A program made the position numbers and the translations under genes. Source: Marinobacter litoralis (lineage in GTDB: Bacteria > Pseudomonadota > Gammaproteobacteria > Pseudomonadales > Oleiphilaceae). Taken from it: DNA of 64,000 bases. The DNA lies in contig NZ_JAELVS010000003.1 in the NCBI RefSeq assembly GCF_016427555.1, forward strand, positions 1 to 64,000, read 5' to 3'. Positions 1 to 9,041 of the stretch are shown one piece after another; positions within the stretch are counted from its first letter, which is position 1, and each line of letters starts with the position of its first letter. The notes beneath the pieces were generated by a model. That model worked only from the letters and a program-made list of their open reading frames with translations. It searched no databases and was not told the origin of the DNA.

Positions 1-131
1 CAAATAATTATCGTCGCTATGAGCTTACTGAATTTTCAGCGGACAATCTCTTGGACTTTAGGCCGTTGATTGTCTGCGTGTTCACGTGTTCAGTTTTATC
101 CGCCATCGCTTTTGTTTTGGTCTAAATCCAT
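1..131. other. Left edge, no gene seen
   Basis: This stretch lies downstream of the sigma-54 activator, which is read leftward. I see no convincing reading frame, hairpin terminator or RNA gene in it. Confidence 0.5.
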
Positions 132-2018
132 TTAAAGCCCAAACCGCTTTATTTTCCGGTACAGCGTTGCTCGGGTTATGCCCAACTCTCGCGCCGCAGC
201 ACTAATATTGTCACTGCATTTTTCGAGCGCCGCACACACAGCCTCGCGTTCGGCATTAGCCAATAATCGTCCCGATTTCGGAGTCATTGCTGGCGCTAAC
301 GCGGTAAATCGATTCGCTTTTACTGCTTCAGGCAGGTGATCAATTTCAATAACACCGTTATTAGCCAGCGCCTGCCCTAACTTTAGTGCCTGTTCCAGCT
401 CTCGAATGTTTCCTTTCCAGGGATAATTTCTTAACAGGTTGCGGGCTTCCGGAGACAATATCGATGGTCTATCTGGTGATGCGGCGACCGCCAGCAAATG
501 ATCGATCAACCCATCTAGATCTTCACGCTCTCTTAATGGCGGCAACGTTACCTTCAGGCCATTCACCCGATAGTAAAGATCATCGCGAAAGCTCCCTTGT
601 TCCATTAGCTCATCCAGATTCCGGTGGGTAGCGCAAATCAAAGAAAAGCAGACCTCACGAGTTTTTTCTTCCCCCAGCCGAGTTACCGTTCGCTCCTGCA
701 GTACACGTAACAAGCGTGCTTGAAACTCCACCGGCATGTCTCCAATCTCATCAAGAAACAGCGTCCCTCCGCAGGCCTCTTCGAACTTCCCTTTGGCGCC
801 CCCACGGCGAGCACCGGTGAACGCTCCGTCGGCGTAGCCAAATAGCTCAGATTCAATTAACCCTGCTGGGATAGCTGAGCAGTTTACAGCCACAAAGGCT
901 CCTTTAGGGGAAGGACCCTGCGAGTGTAACCAACGGGCAAGCACCTCCTTTCCTGTTCCCGTTTCACCGCTGATCAACATCGGCACACGATGCATGAAAG
1001 CACGCCGAGCCTTTTCAAAAAGAGGACGCAGGGAAACCTCGGCAAAAAATGGAGACGGTGCTGGTGCTGGTGCGCGTTCCAACACAACTTGGGCGTGAAC
1101 AGGTGAGGATACTTCGGGCACTTCTTCTGCCTTCAAAAACAGCTCTGATCCATTGTGGCATGCCACTTTAATTGGACTATGTTGCGAACGCCTTACCTCA
1201 TCAAAACTGCACGAGAACAAATCTCTGAACGTCACCGCTTCCCCGTTCTGCTCAAGAATATCCAGTTCCAGCATCTGCCGAGCAGTTGGGTTTGCCCCTA
1301 ACACTTCGCCATCTGCACAGAAATGAATCAGACCTCGCATCGGCGAACCGGTTAGCTCTGGAAGATAGTGAATCGCTAGCACCCAAGCACCAGACAAGTC
1401 TCCTACCATCCGGTTTTCAACGGCTCTACTCGCCAAAGCAACTGACTCGAGTATCCCTACAGGACGACCATCGTAGTGCTTAGTCGCATTCAGAGCCCCG
1501 ATCACCATTCCTGCCGGGTCAAAAATGGGGACAGCAACGCAAGCAAGATCTCGAAATTCATGCAAAAAATGCTCATCACCACACACGACTGAAGGCCTGT
1601 GTTCGAGCAAAGCACAGCCAGGGCCATTAGTACCCGCGACCTGCTCAGAAAGATCGAGCCCCGAACTTAACGATGTTCCCAGCAGGCTTTCCTTTCCAAA
1701 ATACTTAATACTCCGACCTTCTCTTTCCAGACAGGCGAAGACCCAGCCAGCTGCCCCCCAAGACCCAAACAAATTTCGCATTTCCGGTTCTACATAACAC
1801 AGAAGATCTCGGTGCTGATCGTGCAAGTAAGGTAATTCATTGAGCGATAGGGTCTTTCGTAAAACCTGATCGACAGGAGAAAGGCCGTTTTCTCTAGAGC
1901 GCAACCAAGATCGCATAACCTCATCCCGCACCCACTGAGACGGCACCTCAAGGCCCGCATCAAAAAGCTCCCGTGCTTGCTGAACCCGGGTATCTTGATC
2001 GAAATTATGTACCTCCAT
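132..2018 (-). CDS. Sigma-54-dependent activator, AcoR-like, of the alcohol oxidation operon
   Basis: This is a 628-residue bacterial enhancer-binding protein. The N-terminal half (about residues 60-200) looks like a GAF-type sensory domain. The AAA+ domain carries the Walker A motif GETGTGKE near residue 348, the sigma-54 contact loop GAFTGA near 397 and the Walker B motif TLFLDEIGD near 415. A Fis-type helix-turn-helix ends the protein (SAAARELGITRATLYRK). This is the architecture of AcoR and other regulators of alcohol and acetoin catabolism. The gene is divergent from the operon starting at 2227, whose upstream region holds a -24/-12 promoter at 2165-2180, so activation of that operon in response to an alcohol or its aldehyde is likely. 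The ligand is unknown. Confidence 0.9.
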   Translation of the reverse strand: MEVHNFDQDTRVQQARELFDAGLEVPSQWVRDEVMRSWLRSRENGLSPVDQVLRKTLSLNELPYLHDQHRDLLCYVEPEMRNLFGSWGAAGWVFACLEREGRSIKYFGKESLLGTSLSSGLDLSEQVAGTNGPGCALLEHRPSVVCGDEHFLHEFRDLACVAVPIFDPAGMVIGALNATKHYDGRPVGILESVALASRAVENRMVGDLSGAWVLAIHYLPELTGSPMRGLIHFCADGEVLGANPTARQMLELDILEQNGEAVTFRDLFSCSFDEVRRSQHSPIKVACHNGSELFLKAEEVPEVSSPVHAQVVLERAPAPAPSPFFAEVSLRPLFEKARRAFMHRVPMLISGETGTGKEVLARWLHSQGPSPKGAFVAVNCSAIPAGLIESELFGYADGAFTGARRGGAKGKFEEACGGTLFLDEIGDMPVEFQARLLRVLQERTVTRLGEEKTREVCFSLICATHRNLDELMEQGSFRDDLYYRVNGLKVTLPPLREREDLDGLIDHLLAVAASPDRPSILSPEARNLLRNYPWKGNIRELEQALKLGQALANNGVIEIDHLPEAVKANRFTALAPAMTPKSGRLLANAEREAVCAALEKCSDNISAAARELGITRATLYRKIKRFGL

Positions 2019-2164
2019 ACTTCCTCCACCAAGCTGTTTTATTTTTATTCACCTGACCGGATGGTGTGTATTAAAACGATCCAGTTTTTCCTTCCCTGGG
2101 CTTTTATATTTTTCTATTGATCTGTAACTCTTTGTTTTATCGATCTTTTTATATTCCACTTTTC

Positions 2165-2180
2165 TTGGCACGAGCTCTGC
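2165..2180 (+). promoter_or_regulatory. Sigma-54 (-24/-12) promoter of the alcohol oxidation operon
   Basis: The sequence TTGGCACGAGCTCTGC has GG and GC separated by exactly 10 bases and matches the TGGCAC-N5-TTGC consensus except for one base of the -12 element. It lies 47 bases before the first start codon and faces a sigma-54 activator gene, which makes the assignment strong. I could not identify the upstream activator binding site. Confidence 0.82.
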
Positions 2181-2226
2181 TTAGACACGCATGCGGTACC
2201 AACAAAATCAATAAGGAATCTGCACT

Positions 2227-3150
2227 ATGCCATTTATGTCAAGCTTTGGAAAAACAACCCCTGCGTCCTCAAAGCAGCGCTTCGTAAGCCTAGCTACCGC
2301 TACCATAGCCTCTTTGCTGCTCTCTTCAGGCAATGCCAACGCCATTGATATCGATGCGGGAGATTACACAGCGCTCCCGCCGGGCACTAATCTAGCAATG
2401 GGCTACTACCAGTTCGCTACTCGGGATTCCCTCTACTCAGGTGGCGATAAAGCCCCTATCAATGCCAGGCTAGATTCACATATCGGTATTCTTCGGGGCG
2501 TCCACTTTACTGGAATCGGAGGTTACACCGTAGACCCTCAATTCCTTCTACCTGTAGGAAAGCTTGAAGGCAAGGACGACACATCTGGCCTAGGCGATGC
2601 CAGTGGCGTAGGTGACCTAACCTTAGCCGCCACAGTATGGCTGGTAAACAAACCTGAAAGTAATACCTATTTTGGTATTACTCCCTTCCTATACCTCCCC
2701 ACTGGAAGCTATGACCGAACTGACACCTTAAACCTTGGTGAGAATCGCTGGAAATATGCCTTGCAAGCCGGCTACGTCACCGGGATTACCCCTAAGATCT
2801 CACTAGATGTGGCCGCTGACGTTACGGTTTATGGCGACAACGATAAATTTGGATCGACTAACGCAACCCTAGAGCAGGACCCTTCTTATCAGTTCCAAGG
2901 GTTTCTTCGCTATCACCTAACTTCACAATTAGATTTTCGCGCAGGTGTTTCTCACACCCTAGGAGGCGAAACATCTGTGAACGGTATCGATCAGGACAAC
3001 CGGATATCACACACCAAGATAACCGTGGGTACGGCTTGGTTCGCGACGCCTGGTTTACAGTTGATGGCAAATTATGGGACAGACCTTTCAGTAGACAACG
3101 GGTTTAAAGAACAGCATCGAATCAACCTTCGTGTTCTCAAAGCCTTCTGA
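2227..3150 (+). CDS. Outer-membrane beta-barrel protein, phenol MetA-pathway / SphA-like transporter family
   Basis: A 307-residue exported protein. A signal peptide covers about residues 1-39 (ends SSGNANA). The mature part is a run of amphipathic beta strands (for example LTLAATVWLV, FFGITPFLYLPTGSY-type segments) ending in an aromatic residue, F307, as outer-membrane barrels do. It resembles the family annotated as MetA-pathway phenol degradation-like or SphA, often found beside catabolic genes and thought to admit hydrophobic substrates. AAGGA lies 9 bases before the ATG. As first gene of the sigma-54 operon, followed 40 bases later by the alcohol dehydrogenase, it probably serves entry of the alcohol. 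Direct transport evidence for the family is thin. Confidence 0.8.
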   Translation: MPFMSSFGKTTPASSKQRFVSLATATIASLLLSSGNANAIDIDAGDYTALPPGTNLAMGYYQFATRDSLYSGGDKAPINARLDSHIGILRGVHFTGIGGYTVDPQFLLPVGKLEGKDDTSGLGDASGVGDLTLAATVWLVNKPESNTYFGITPFLYLPTGSYDRTDTLNLGENRWKYALQAGYVTGITPKISLDVAADVTVYGDNDKFGSTNATLEQDPSYQFQGFLRYHLTSQLDFRAGVSHTLGGETSVNGIDQDNRISHTKITVGTAWFATPGLQLMANYGTDLSVDNGFKEQHRINLRVLKAF

Positions 3151-3190
3151 ATAACTAGAAGCAGAAATAACAAAGATAAAGGACATTGAG

Positions 3191-5311
3191 ATGACATTTA
3201 TAAAAAACAGCTCCGGAATCCTGATAAAACCCCAAGCTCTCCGATTGGCCCTGGTGGTAAGCCTAGGGTTTACTAACTCTCATGCAATCGCTGCCAATCG
3301 CATTGACCAAGTCAATGAAAGCTACATCTTAGAAAACACCAAAACAGGCAAAGATTGGCCGGTTCACGGTTTTGATTACTCAGAAACACGCTACAGTCCC
3401 CTATCCCAAATTACAGCGGATAATGTCGATAAACTGGGGCTCGCCTGGACCTATGACCTGCAATCAAGTCGTGGTATTGAAGCGACCCCCTTAGTTGTCG
3501 ACGGTGTGATGTATGTCACCGCATCCTGGAGTGTGGTGCATGCAGTTGATGCAAAAAATGGCAAAAAGCTATGGACGTTCGACCCGGAAGTTCCTCGTGA
3601 AAAAGCCTACGAGGCTTGTTGTGACGTGGTCAACAGAGGCGTCGCCTTATACGAGGGCAAGGTCTATGTTGCGGCACTTGATGGGAGACTAGTCGCCATC
3701 GACGCAAAAACAGGCGAAAAAGTCTGGGAAAAAAATACGCTGATTGACAACGAAATTGGTTACACGCTGACGGGTGCACCACGGGTGTTTAAAGGCAATG
3801 TAATCATCGGAAACGGCGGCGCAGAACGCGGTGTAAGGGGCTATATAACAGCATACGACGCTAAAAGCGGAGAGCAAAAATGGCGTTGGTTTACCGTACC
3901 CGGGAACCCAAACAAACCCTTTGAGAACGAGGCTATGGCAGAAGCCGCAAAGACCTGGGACCCCAGTGGAAAATACTGGGAAAGCGGTGGTGGCGGCACC
4001 GTTTGGAACTCAATGGTCTTTGATCCAGACCTAAATCTTATGTACATCGGCACAGGTAATGGCGCCCCATGGTCGCATAAAAAACGCAGCCCAAAAGGCG
4101 GTGACAACCTCTACGTAGCTTCCATCGTCGCACTAAACCCCGATACCGGCGAGTATGTTTGGCATTATCAGGAAACGCCGGGAGATAACTGGGACTACAC
4201 CTCAGCGCAGGACATGATACTTACAGACCTGGTTATAGAGGACGAACAACGAAAAGTTATTATACATGCGCCTAAAAACGGATTCTTTTTCGTGGTCGAC
4301 CGTACCAACGGGGAGTTTATATCTGCCAACAATTTCGTTGATGTGAACTGGGCAGTAGGGTACGACAGCAACGGACGACCTATCGAGGCGCCTGGCGCGC
4401 GGGCTACTGACAAACCGTTTGATGCAATCCCGGGCCCCTTCGGCGGACACAACTGGCACTCAATGTCGTTTAATTCGGACACAGGGCTAGCCTACTTCCC
4501 GTCTCAGAACATTCCAGTGACATTATCCGAAGACCCCACCTGGCTAAATATAGACAGCAATGAGCCCGGGCAACCCATGAGCGGTATTGGCTGGAATACG
4601 GCTATGAGAATCAACGAGGCCCCTCCTTCGAGTAAACCATTCGGACGCCTGACCGCCTGGGACCCAGTGAAACAAGAGGAGGCCTGGCGTTACGAGCATG
4701 CCTCTCCTTGGAACGGAGGCGCGCTTTCTACCGCTGGCAATCTGGTCTTTCAAGGCACAGCAGATGCTCGATTAATGGCGTTTAATGCTCAAACAGGCAA
4801 GCCGTTATGGGAGTCTCCCATGGGAACCGGTGTGATCGCAGCGCCGGTCACTTATGAAGTAGATGGCACCCAATATATCTCTATTGCAGCGGGCTGGGGC
4901 GGCGTATACGGCCAATCTCAGCGAGGCTCAGACCTAAAGACTCCCGGCACCGTTTATACATTTGCCCTGAATGGTGATGCGGAAATGCCTGAGTTCACCA
5001 AATATCAGTTAGGTTCACTGATATCCGGCGTTAAATACAATCCGGAGTTTGTCGAGGAAGGCACCGGACTTTACGTCAGTAACTGCGTTTTTTGTCACGG
5101 CGTCCCCGGGGTGGATAAAGGCGGAAACATTCCGAACCTAGGTTACGTCAATAGTGCTGTTATTGAAAATCTAGGAGCCTTTGTCTTTAACGGTCCATTT
5201 GTATCCAAAGGAATGCCTGACTTTACGGGCAGGCTGAGCGAAGCCGATGTCGAGAAAATAAAGGCATTTATCCAAGGTACCGCTGACGCAATTCGCCCTA
5301 AAAGCCAATGA
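3191..5311 (+). CDS. PQQ-dependent quinohemoprotein alcohol dehydrogenase (type II, fused cytochrome c)
   Basis: A 706-residue periplasmic enzyme that oxidises an alcohol to an aldehyde using PQQ and passes electrons to its own heme. The signal peptide ends near SHA at residue 35. The eight-bladed propeller shows the vicinal disulfide pair CC (in YEACCDVV) that stacks on PQQ and the WDYTS segment with the catalytic Asp. Tryptophan-docking repeats such as YDAKSGEQKWRW are also visible. The C-terminal domain has a single c-type heme site, CVFCH at 635-639, with a likely axial Met in KGMPDF. One-polypeptide quinohemoproteins of this size belong to type II ADH. AAGGA precedes the ATG. The aldehyde dehydrogenase next door would take the product. 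The substrate cannot be read from sequence. Confidence 0.93.
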   Translation: MTFIKNSSGILIKPQALRLALVVSLGFTNSHAIAANRIDQVNESYILENTKTGKDWPVHGFDYSETRYSPLSQITADNVDKLGLAWTYDLQSSRGIEATPLVVDGVMYVTASWSVVHAVDAKNGKKLWTFDPEVPREKAYEACCDVVNRGVALYEGKVYVAALDGRLVAIDAKTGEKVWEKNTLIDNEIGYTLTGAPRVFKGNVIIGNGGAERGVRGYITAYDAKSGEQKWRWFTVPGNPNKPFENEAMAEAAKTWDPSGKYWESGGGGTVWNSMVFDPDLNLMYIGTGNGAPWSHKKRSPKGGDNLYVASIVALNPDTGEYVWHYQETPGDNWDYTSAQDMILTDLVIEDEQRKVIIHAPKNGFFFVVDRTNGEFISANNFVDVNWAVGYDSNGRPIEAPGARATDKPFDAIPGPFGGHNWHSMSFNSDTGLAYFPSQNIPVTLSEDPTWLNIDSNEPGQPMSGIGWNTAMRINEAPPSSKPFGRLTAWDPVKQEEAWRYEHASPWNGGALSTAGNLVFQGTADARLMAFNAQTGKPLWESPMGTGVIAAPVTYEVDGTQYISIAAGWGGVYGQSQRGSDLKTPGTVYTFALNGDAEMPEFTKYQLGSLISGVKYNPEFVEEGTGLYVSNCVFCHGVPGVDKGGNIPNLGYVNSAVIENLGAFVFNGPFVSKGMPDFTGRLSEADVEKIKAFIQGTADAIRPKSQ

Positions 5312-5326
5312 ATCGAGGAATTTTCA

Positions 5327-6841
5327 ATGAACAGTATGACAAACGAAGTAACAAATACCCAACAAAAGACACGTGCATTTCTAGATCGCCAAACTCACCG
5401 CATGTTGATAGGCGGACAATGGGTTGATGCACTGAATGGCGAACGCCTACAGATCGTCAACCCGGCCGATGAAGCGGTAATTGGAAGCATACCGTCTGCC
5501 CACGCAGAGGATGTTGATAACGCTGTAGAGTGTGCAAAAAAAGCGTTAGAACATAGTGTTTGGGCGCGGATGCGGCCTTCCACTCGGCAAAATTTGCTTT
5601 TAGAGTTGGCCGATCTGATTGAGCGTGACGCTCGAGTAATCGCCGAACTGGAAGCCATCGACAATGGCAAATCTGCCGCCATTGCTCAGGCCGTCGATAT
5701 AGGTTTAGGACTGGAATTTTTCCGCTACATGGCGGGCTGGACAACCAAAATTGAAGGGTCAACTTTGGATGTATCTGTGCCTTTTGCGCCGCCCGAAGCA
5801 GACTTTTTTGCCTACACTCGGCGGGAACCGGTCGGCGTTGTGGCCGCCATCATACCGTGGAACTTCCCCTTTCTAATGGCGTGCTGGAAACTCGCACCAG
5901 CCCTTGCAGCCGGCTGTACCGTGGTTCTTAAGCCCGCAGAGCAAACGTCTCTTTCTGCCCTGTATTTAGGGGAGCTTATTGAAGAGGCCAACTTCCCTGA
6001 AGGTGTCGTCAATATCGTCACGGGTGATGGGCAGAATGCCGGTTCGGCTTTGACCAAGCACCCGGGCATCAACAAAATCAGTTTCACTGGGTCAACACAG
6101 GTAGGACAGGTCATCGGCCGCGCCGCCATGGACAATATGGCCCGCGTTACTCTGGAGTTGGGAGGTAAGTCACCTATGATTGTCTTGGGGGACTGTGATC
6201 CTGAAAAAGCGGCACAAGGTGCAGCGACAGCCATATTTTTTAATCACGGGCAAACCTGTAGCGCGGGCTCACGCTTATACGTGCACCGAAGCATCTTTGA
6301 TGCGGTTGTGAATCGGCTCGCGGAGCTAGCCGAGAGCATTCCAATGGGCTCGGGCCTCGACCCTGCTACGGAAATGGGGCCGCTGGTGTCCCAGGTACAG
6401 CTAGATAGGGTCTGCCATTTCATTGAGAAAGGACGCGAGGAAGGTGCCCGCTTGGTAACTGGCGGCGAGAGGGCTGATCGCAAGGGCTATTACGTCAAAC
6501 CAACCATCTTCACCAGTGAAGATGACAGCCTAGTTATCGCCAAAGAGGAAATATTCGGTCCGGTGCTGGTAGCAATCCCCTTTGATGATGTGGACGATGT
6601 AGTTCTCCGCGCCAATGACAGCCGCTACGGCTTGGCAGCCAGCATATGGTCAAACGATCTCTCACAAGTGCAACGTATAATCCCAAGACTTAAGGCCGGC
6701 ACGGTCTGGGTCAATGGGCACAATATGCTTGACGCAAACGTGCCATTTGGAGGCTACAAACTTTCTGGGGTTGGCCGCGATATGGGCAAACAGTCTCTGG
6801 ACTCCTACCTAGAAACCAAATCGGTTTTTATGGCCCTTTAG
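5327..6841 (+). CDS. NAD(P)-dependent aldehyde dehydrogenase
   Basis: A 504-residue cytoplasmic aldehyde dehydrogenase of normal family length. The catalytic Cys is residue 311 (GQTCSAGSRL) and the general base Glu is residue 277 (LELGGKSP). The oxyanion Asn sits in IIPWNFPF and the C-terminal motif is GGYKLSGVGRD. The gene begins 15 bases after the PQQ alcohol dehydrogenase with GAGGA before the ATG, so the two are almost certainly cotranscribed. It should convert the aldehyde made by the dehydrogenase, after uptake, to the carboxylic acid. A GC-rich stem-loop follows the stop codon. Confidence 0.92.
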   Translation: MNSMTNEVTNTQQKTRAFLDRQTHRMLIGGQWVDALNGERLQIVNPADEAVIGSIPSAHAEDVDNAVECAKKALEHSVWARMRPSTRQNLLLELADLIERDARVIAELEAIDNGKSAAIAQAVDIGLGLEFFRYMAGWTTKIEGSTLDVSVPFAPPEADFFAYTRREPVGVVAAIIPWNFPFLMACWKLAPALAAGCTVVLKPAEQTSLSALYLGELIEEANFPEGVVNIVTGDGQNAGSALTKHPGINKISFTGSTQVGQVIGRAAMDNMARVTLELGGKSPMIVLGDCDPEKAAQGAATAIFFNHGQTCSAGSRLYVHRSIFDAVVNRLAELAESIPMGSGLDPATEMGPLVSQVQLDRVCHFIEKGREEGARLVTGGERADRKGYYVKPTIFTSEDDSLVIAKEEIFGPVLVAIPFDDVDDVVLRANDSRYGLAASIWSNDLSQVQRIIPRLKAGTVWVNGHNMLDANVPFGGYKLSGVGRDMGKQSLDSYLETKSVFMAL

Positions 6842-6856
6842 CAAAATAGAGAGCAT

Positions 6857-6886
6857 GAGGCCCCGGGGTACGGATACCGGGGCCTC
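6857..6886 (+). terminator. GC-rich stem-loop after the alcohol oxidation operon
   Basis: A perfect 10-bp inverted repeat (GAGGCCCCGG ... CCGGGGCCTC) with a 10-base loop starts 15 bases after the aldehyde dehydrogenase stop codon. No clear T tract follows, so it may be a weak or Rho-assisted terminator or a processing hairpin. It also argues against translation starting at the upstream ATG at 6855. Confidence 0.6.
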
Positions 6887-6938
6887 GATATACGAGCCAC
6901 AGGTTTACACTGTCAAACCCCCTCCCAAGACGACACTT

Positions 6939-8987
6939 ATGAACAACTACAAATTGACCTTTCGCTTGTTGAGTGGACTTATCATGTTGCCTTTCACCAT
7001 GACAGCCTATGCACAAACACCCGCTGAAATAGTGGTGACGGCGCCGGTGATGGAGCGCACTTTGTACCAAACACCGGCGGCCATCTCGGTCGTTCAGCCA
7101 GATTCGATTCATAAAGGCCAACCCAAGCTAAAGCTTGATGAATCTCTTGCTATGGTTCCTGGTCTTTTTCTGCAAAACAAGGAGAACTTCGCGCAAGGAG
7201 AACGTATAGCCATACGTGGGTTTGGAGCGCGAGCGCCTTTTGGAGTTCGGGGTATTACGGTTGTAGTAGATGGCATCCCGTATACGTTACCGGATGGGCA
7301 GGCCCAACTGGATGCAATTGACCTCGACAGCGCCGAGCGCATCGAAGTTATCCGCGGCCCGGCCTCAGCTCTATATGGCAACGCAGCTGGTGGCGTTATC
7401 AGTGTAACCACATCAGATGGGCGTCGTAGACCCAATGAAACATCTCTGCGAGTTACGGGCGGAAGCGATCGCTTTGGCAAGATCTCACTCAAAAACAGCC
7501 AGAACAATAGCCCCTGGTCTCACAGCATCAACGGTTCAGCACTTAACTATGAGGGATATCGCGAGAACGCTAAGGTTGAAAAATACCTTCTGAATGCCAA
7601 ACTGCGCCGAGAGCTCGGAAACGATCGCTCGATGACCGCCATTATTAACCTCCTAGACAACCCACGCTCAAAAGACCCAGGCGCACTGACCACTCAGCAG
7701 GCTGAAGAAGACCGATCTCAGGCTGGGCGCTTTACTGAGGCTTACCACACCGGGCAATCCGTTGATCAACAAGTGGTAAGCCTCCAATACCAGGATCTTT
7801 CTGCGGGGCCAGGCGAATTCCGCGCGATTACCTTTTACCTCCGCAGGAATTTTGAACAGCAACTGCCCTACCCCGGTGACAGCCGAATTGATTACGATAG
7901 GGATTATTATGGGGTAAGGGCCGATTACCGAGAGTCGCTTTTAATCTCTGGGTTGCCTTTTCGCTATGTCGCCGGCCTAGAAGCCCGAAAACAACGGGAT
8001 GATCGTATCCGCCGAGGCATGAGCTTCGGAGGAGAGCTGCAACGGCGGACCGCCGATGAACTGCAAACCGCCACGGCATTGGGTGCCTTCGCACAAGGAG
8101 ATGTGAGCCTGTCCGAGCAATTAACCCTATCAGTGGGTGGTCGTTTCGATCGGGTACACCTCAAAGTCAATGATGATTTCACCACCGACGGAGACCAAAG
8201 CGGGAGTCGCACTCTACGTGAATGGAGTGGCTCTACAGGTTTGAGTTACCGCTACCTTAAATCCCACCAGACCTATGCCAATATCAGCAGTGCCTACGAA
8301 ACCCCCACTTTCTCGGAGTTTGCAAATCCTTCTGGAGTGGGTGGGCTTAACCCCGAAGCTGAACCACAAAAATCGCTGAATCATGAACTAGGGCTGCGAG
8401 GCAGCTTTGGTAACGGCGTCAACTACGACATAACCCTGTTTTGGGTAGATGTCCGCGATGAACTGATCCCCTATGAATTGCCAGGGCTGGATGACCGTAC
8501 CTTCTACCGTAATGCTGGCAAAACCACACGCAAAGGTGTTGAGGCTGCGGCCGATTGGCTAATTTCGCCGAGCTGGCGCGCAGAAACAGCACTCACGTTG
8601 GCTAGCTACGAGTTTGATACATACCGTTCGGGTGCCACTAGTTATGATGGAAACCGTTTACCCGGCCTACCTGAGCAGTTTTGGTCAAACCAACTCACCT
8701 GGCAAGGCTTGGGCGGCGCGTTTACCACCCTAGAGGTCCGTTATATCGGAGACATCGTCGCCGACGATGCCAATGAAACCAAGGTCGATGACTACTGGAT
8801 GATCAACTTTCGAGGAGGCAATACGCTTTACGCCGAAAGGAGTTATCTGTTGAAAGGGTTTGCGGGCGTGCACAATCTCGGCGATACAGAGCACTTTGCC
8901 AATGTTCGTATTAACGCCAGTAATGATCGGTACTATGAACCGGCTTCTGGGCGTACTTGGTACACGGGCCTTGAGTTTGTCTTCTGA
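6939..8987 (+). CDS. pqqU: TonB-dependent outer-membrane receptor, YncD/PqqU-like (probable PQQ receptor)
   Basis: A 682-residue receptor. A signal peptide ends near TAYAQ, a TonB box (EIVVTA) follows, then a plug domain with IRGFGARAPFGVRGI and IEVIRGPASALYGNAAGG, and a 22-strand barrel ending in F. From memory it matches E. coli YncD, now PqqU, in several places: LSIRGFGSR-type plug sequence, RYIGDIVADD, and the C-terminal NASNDRYYEPASGR. PqqU imports pyrroloquinoline quinone. The gene directly follows a PQQ-enzyme operon, and no PQQ synthesis gene is in the window, so PQQ scavenging is a coherent role. The ATG at 6939 is chosen because the ATG at 6855 lies in the stem-loop and lacks a signal peptide. 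Confidence 0.85.
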   Translation: MNNYKLTFRLLSGLIMLPFTMTAYAQTPAEIVVTAPVMERTLYQTPAAISVVQPDSIHKGQPKLKLDESLAMVPGLFLQNKENFAQGERIAIRGFGARAPFGVRGITVVVDGIPYTLPDGQAQLDAIDLDSAERIEVIRGPASALYGNAAGGVISVTTSDGRRRPNETSLRVTGGSDRFGKISLKNSQNNSPWSHSINGSALNYEGYRENAKVEKYLLNAKLRRELGNDRSMTAIINLLDNPRSKDPGALTTQQAEEDRSQAGRFTEAYHTGQSVDQQVVSLQYQDLSAGPGEFRAITFYLRRNFEQQLPYPGDSRIDYDRDYYGVRADYRESLLISGLPFRYVAGLEARKQRDDRIRRGMSFGGELQRRTADELQTATALGAFAQGDVSLSEQLTLSVGGRFDRVHLKVNDDFTTDGDQSGSRTLREWSGSTGLSYRYLKSHQTYANISSAYETPTFSEFANPSGVGGLNPEAEPQKSLNHELGLRGSFGNGVNYDITLFWVDVRDELIPYELPGLDDRTFYRNAGKTTRKGVEAAADWLISPSWRAETALTLASYEFDTYRSGATSYDGNRLPGLPEQFWSNQLTWQGLGGAFTTLEVRYIGDIVADDANETKVDDYWMINFRGGNTLYAERSYLLKGFAGVHNLGDTEHFANVRINASNDRYYEPASGRTWYTGLEFVF

Positions 8988-9041
8988 TGGATGGCTTCTA
9001 TGATTCTGGGGCGCGGAAACAATGTTGCCCCACAAGATTAG

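Noticed and set aside
6855..6938. Upstream ATG extension of the TonB receptor
   Set aside because: It would lie inside the stem-loop after the aldehyde dehydrogenase and would delete the signal peptide position. The ATG at 6939 is better.
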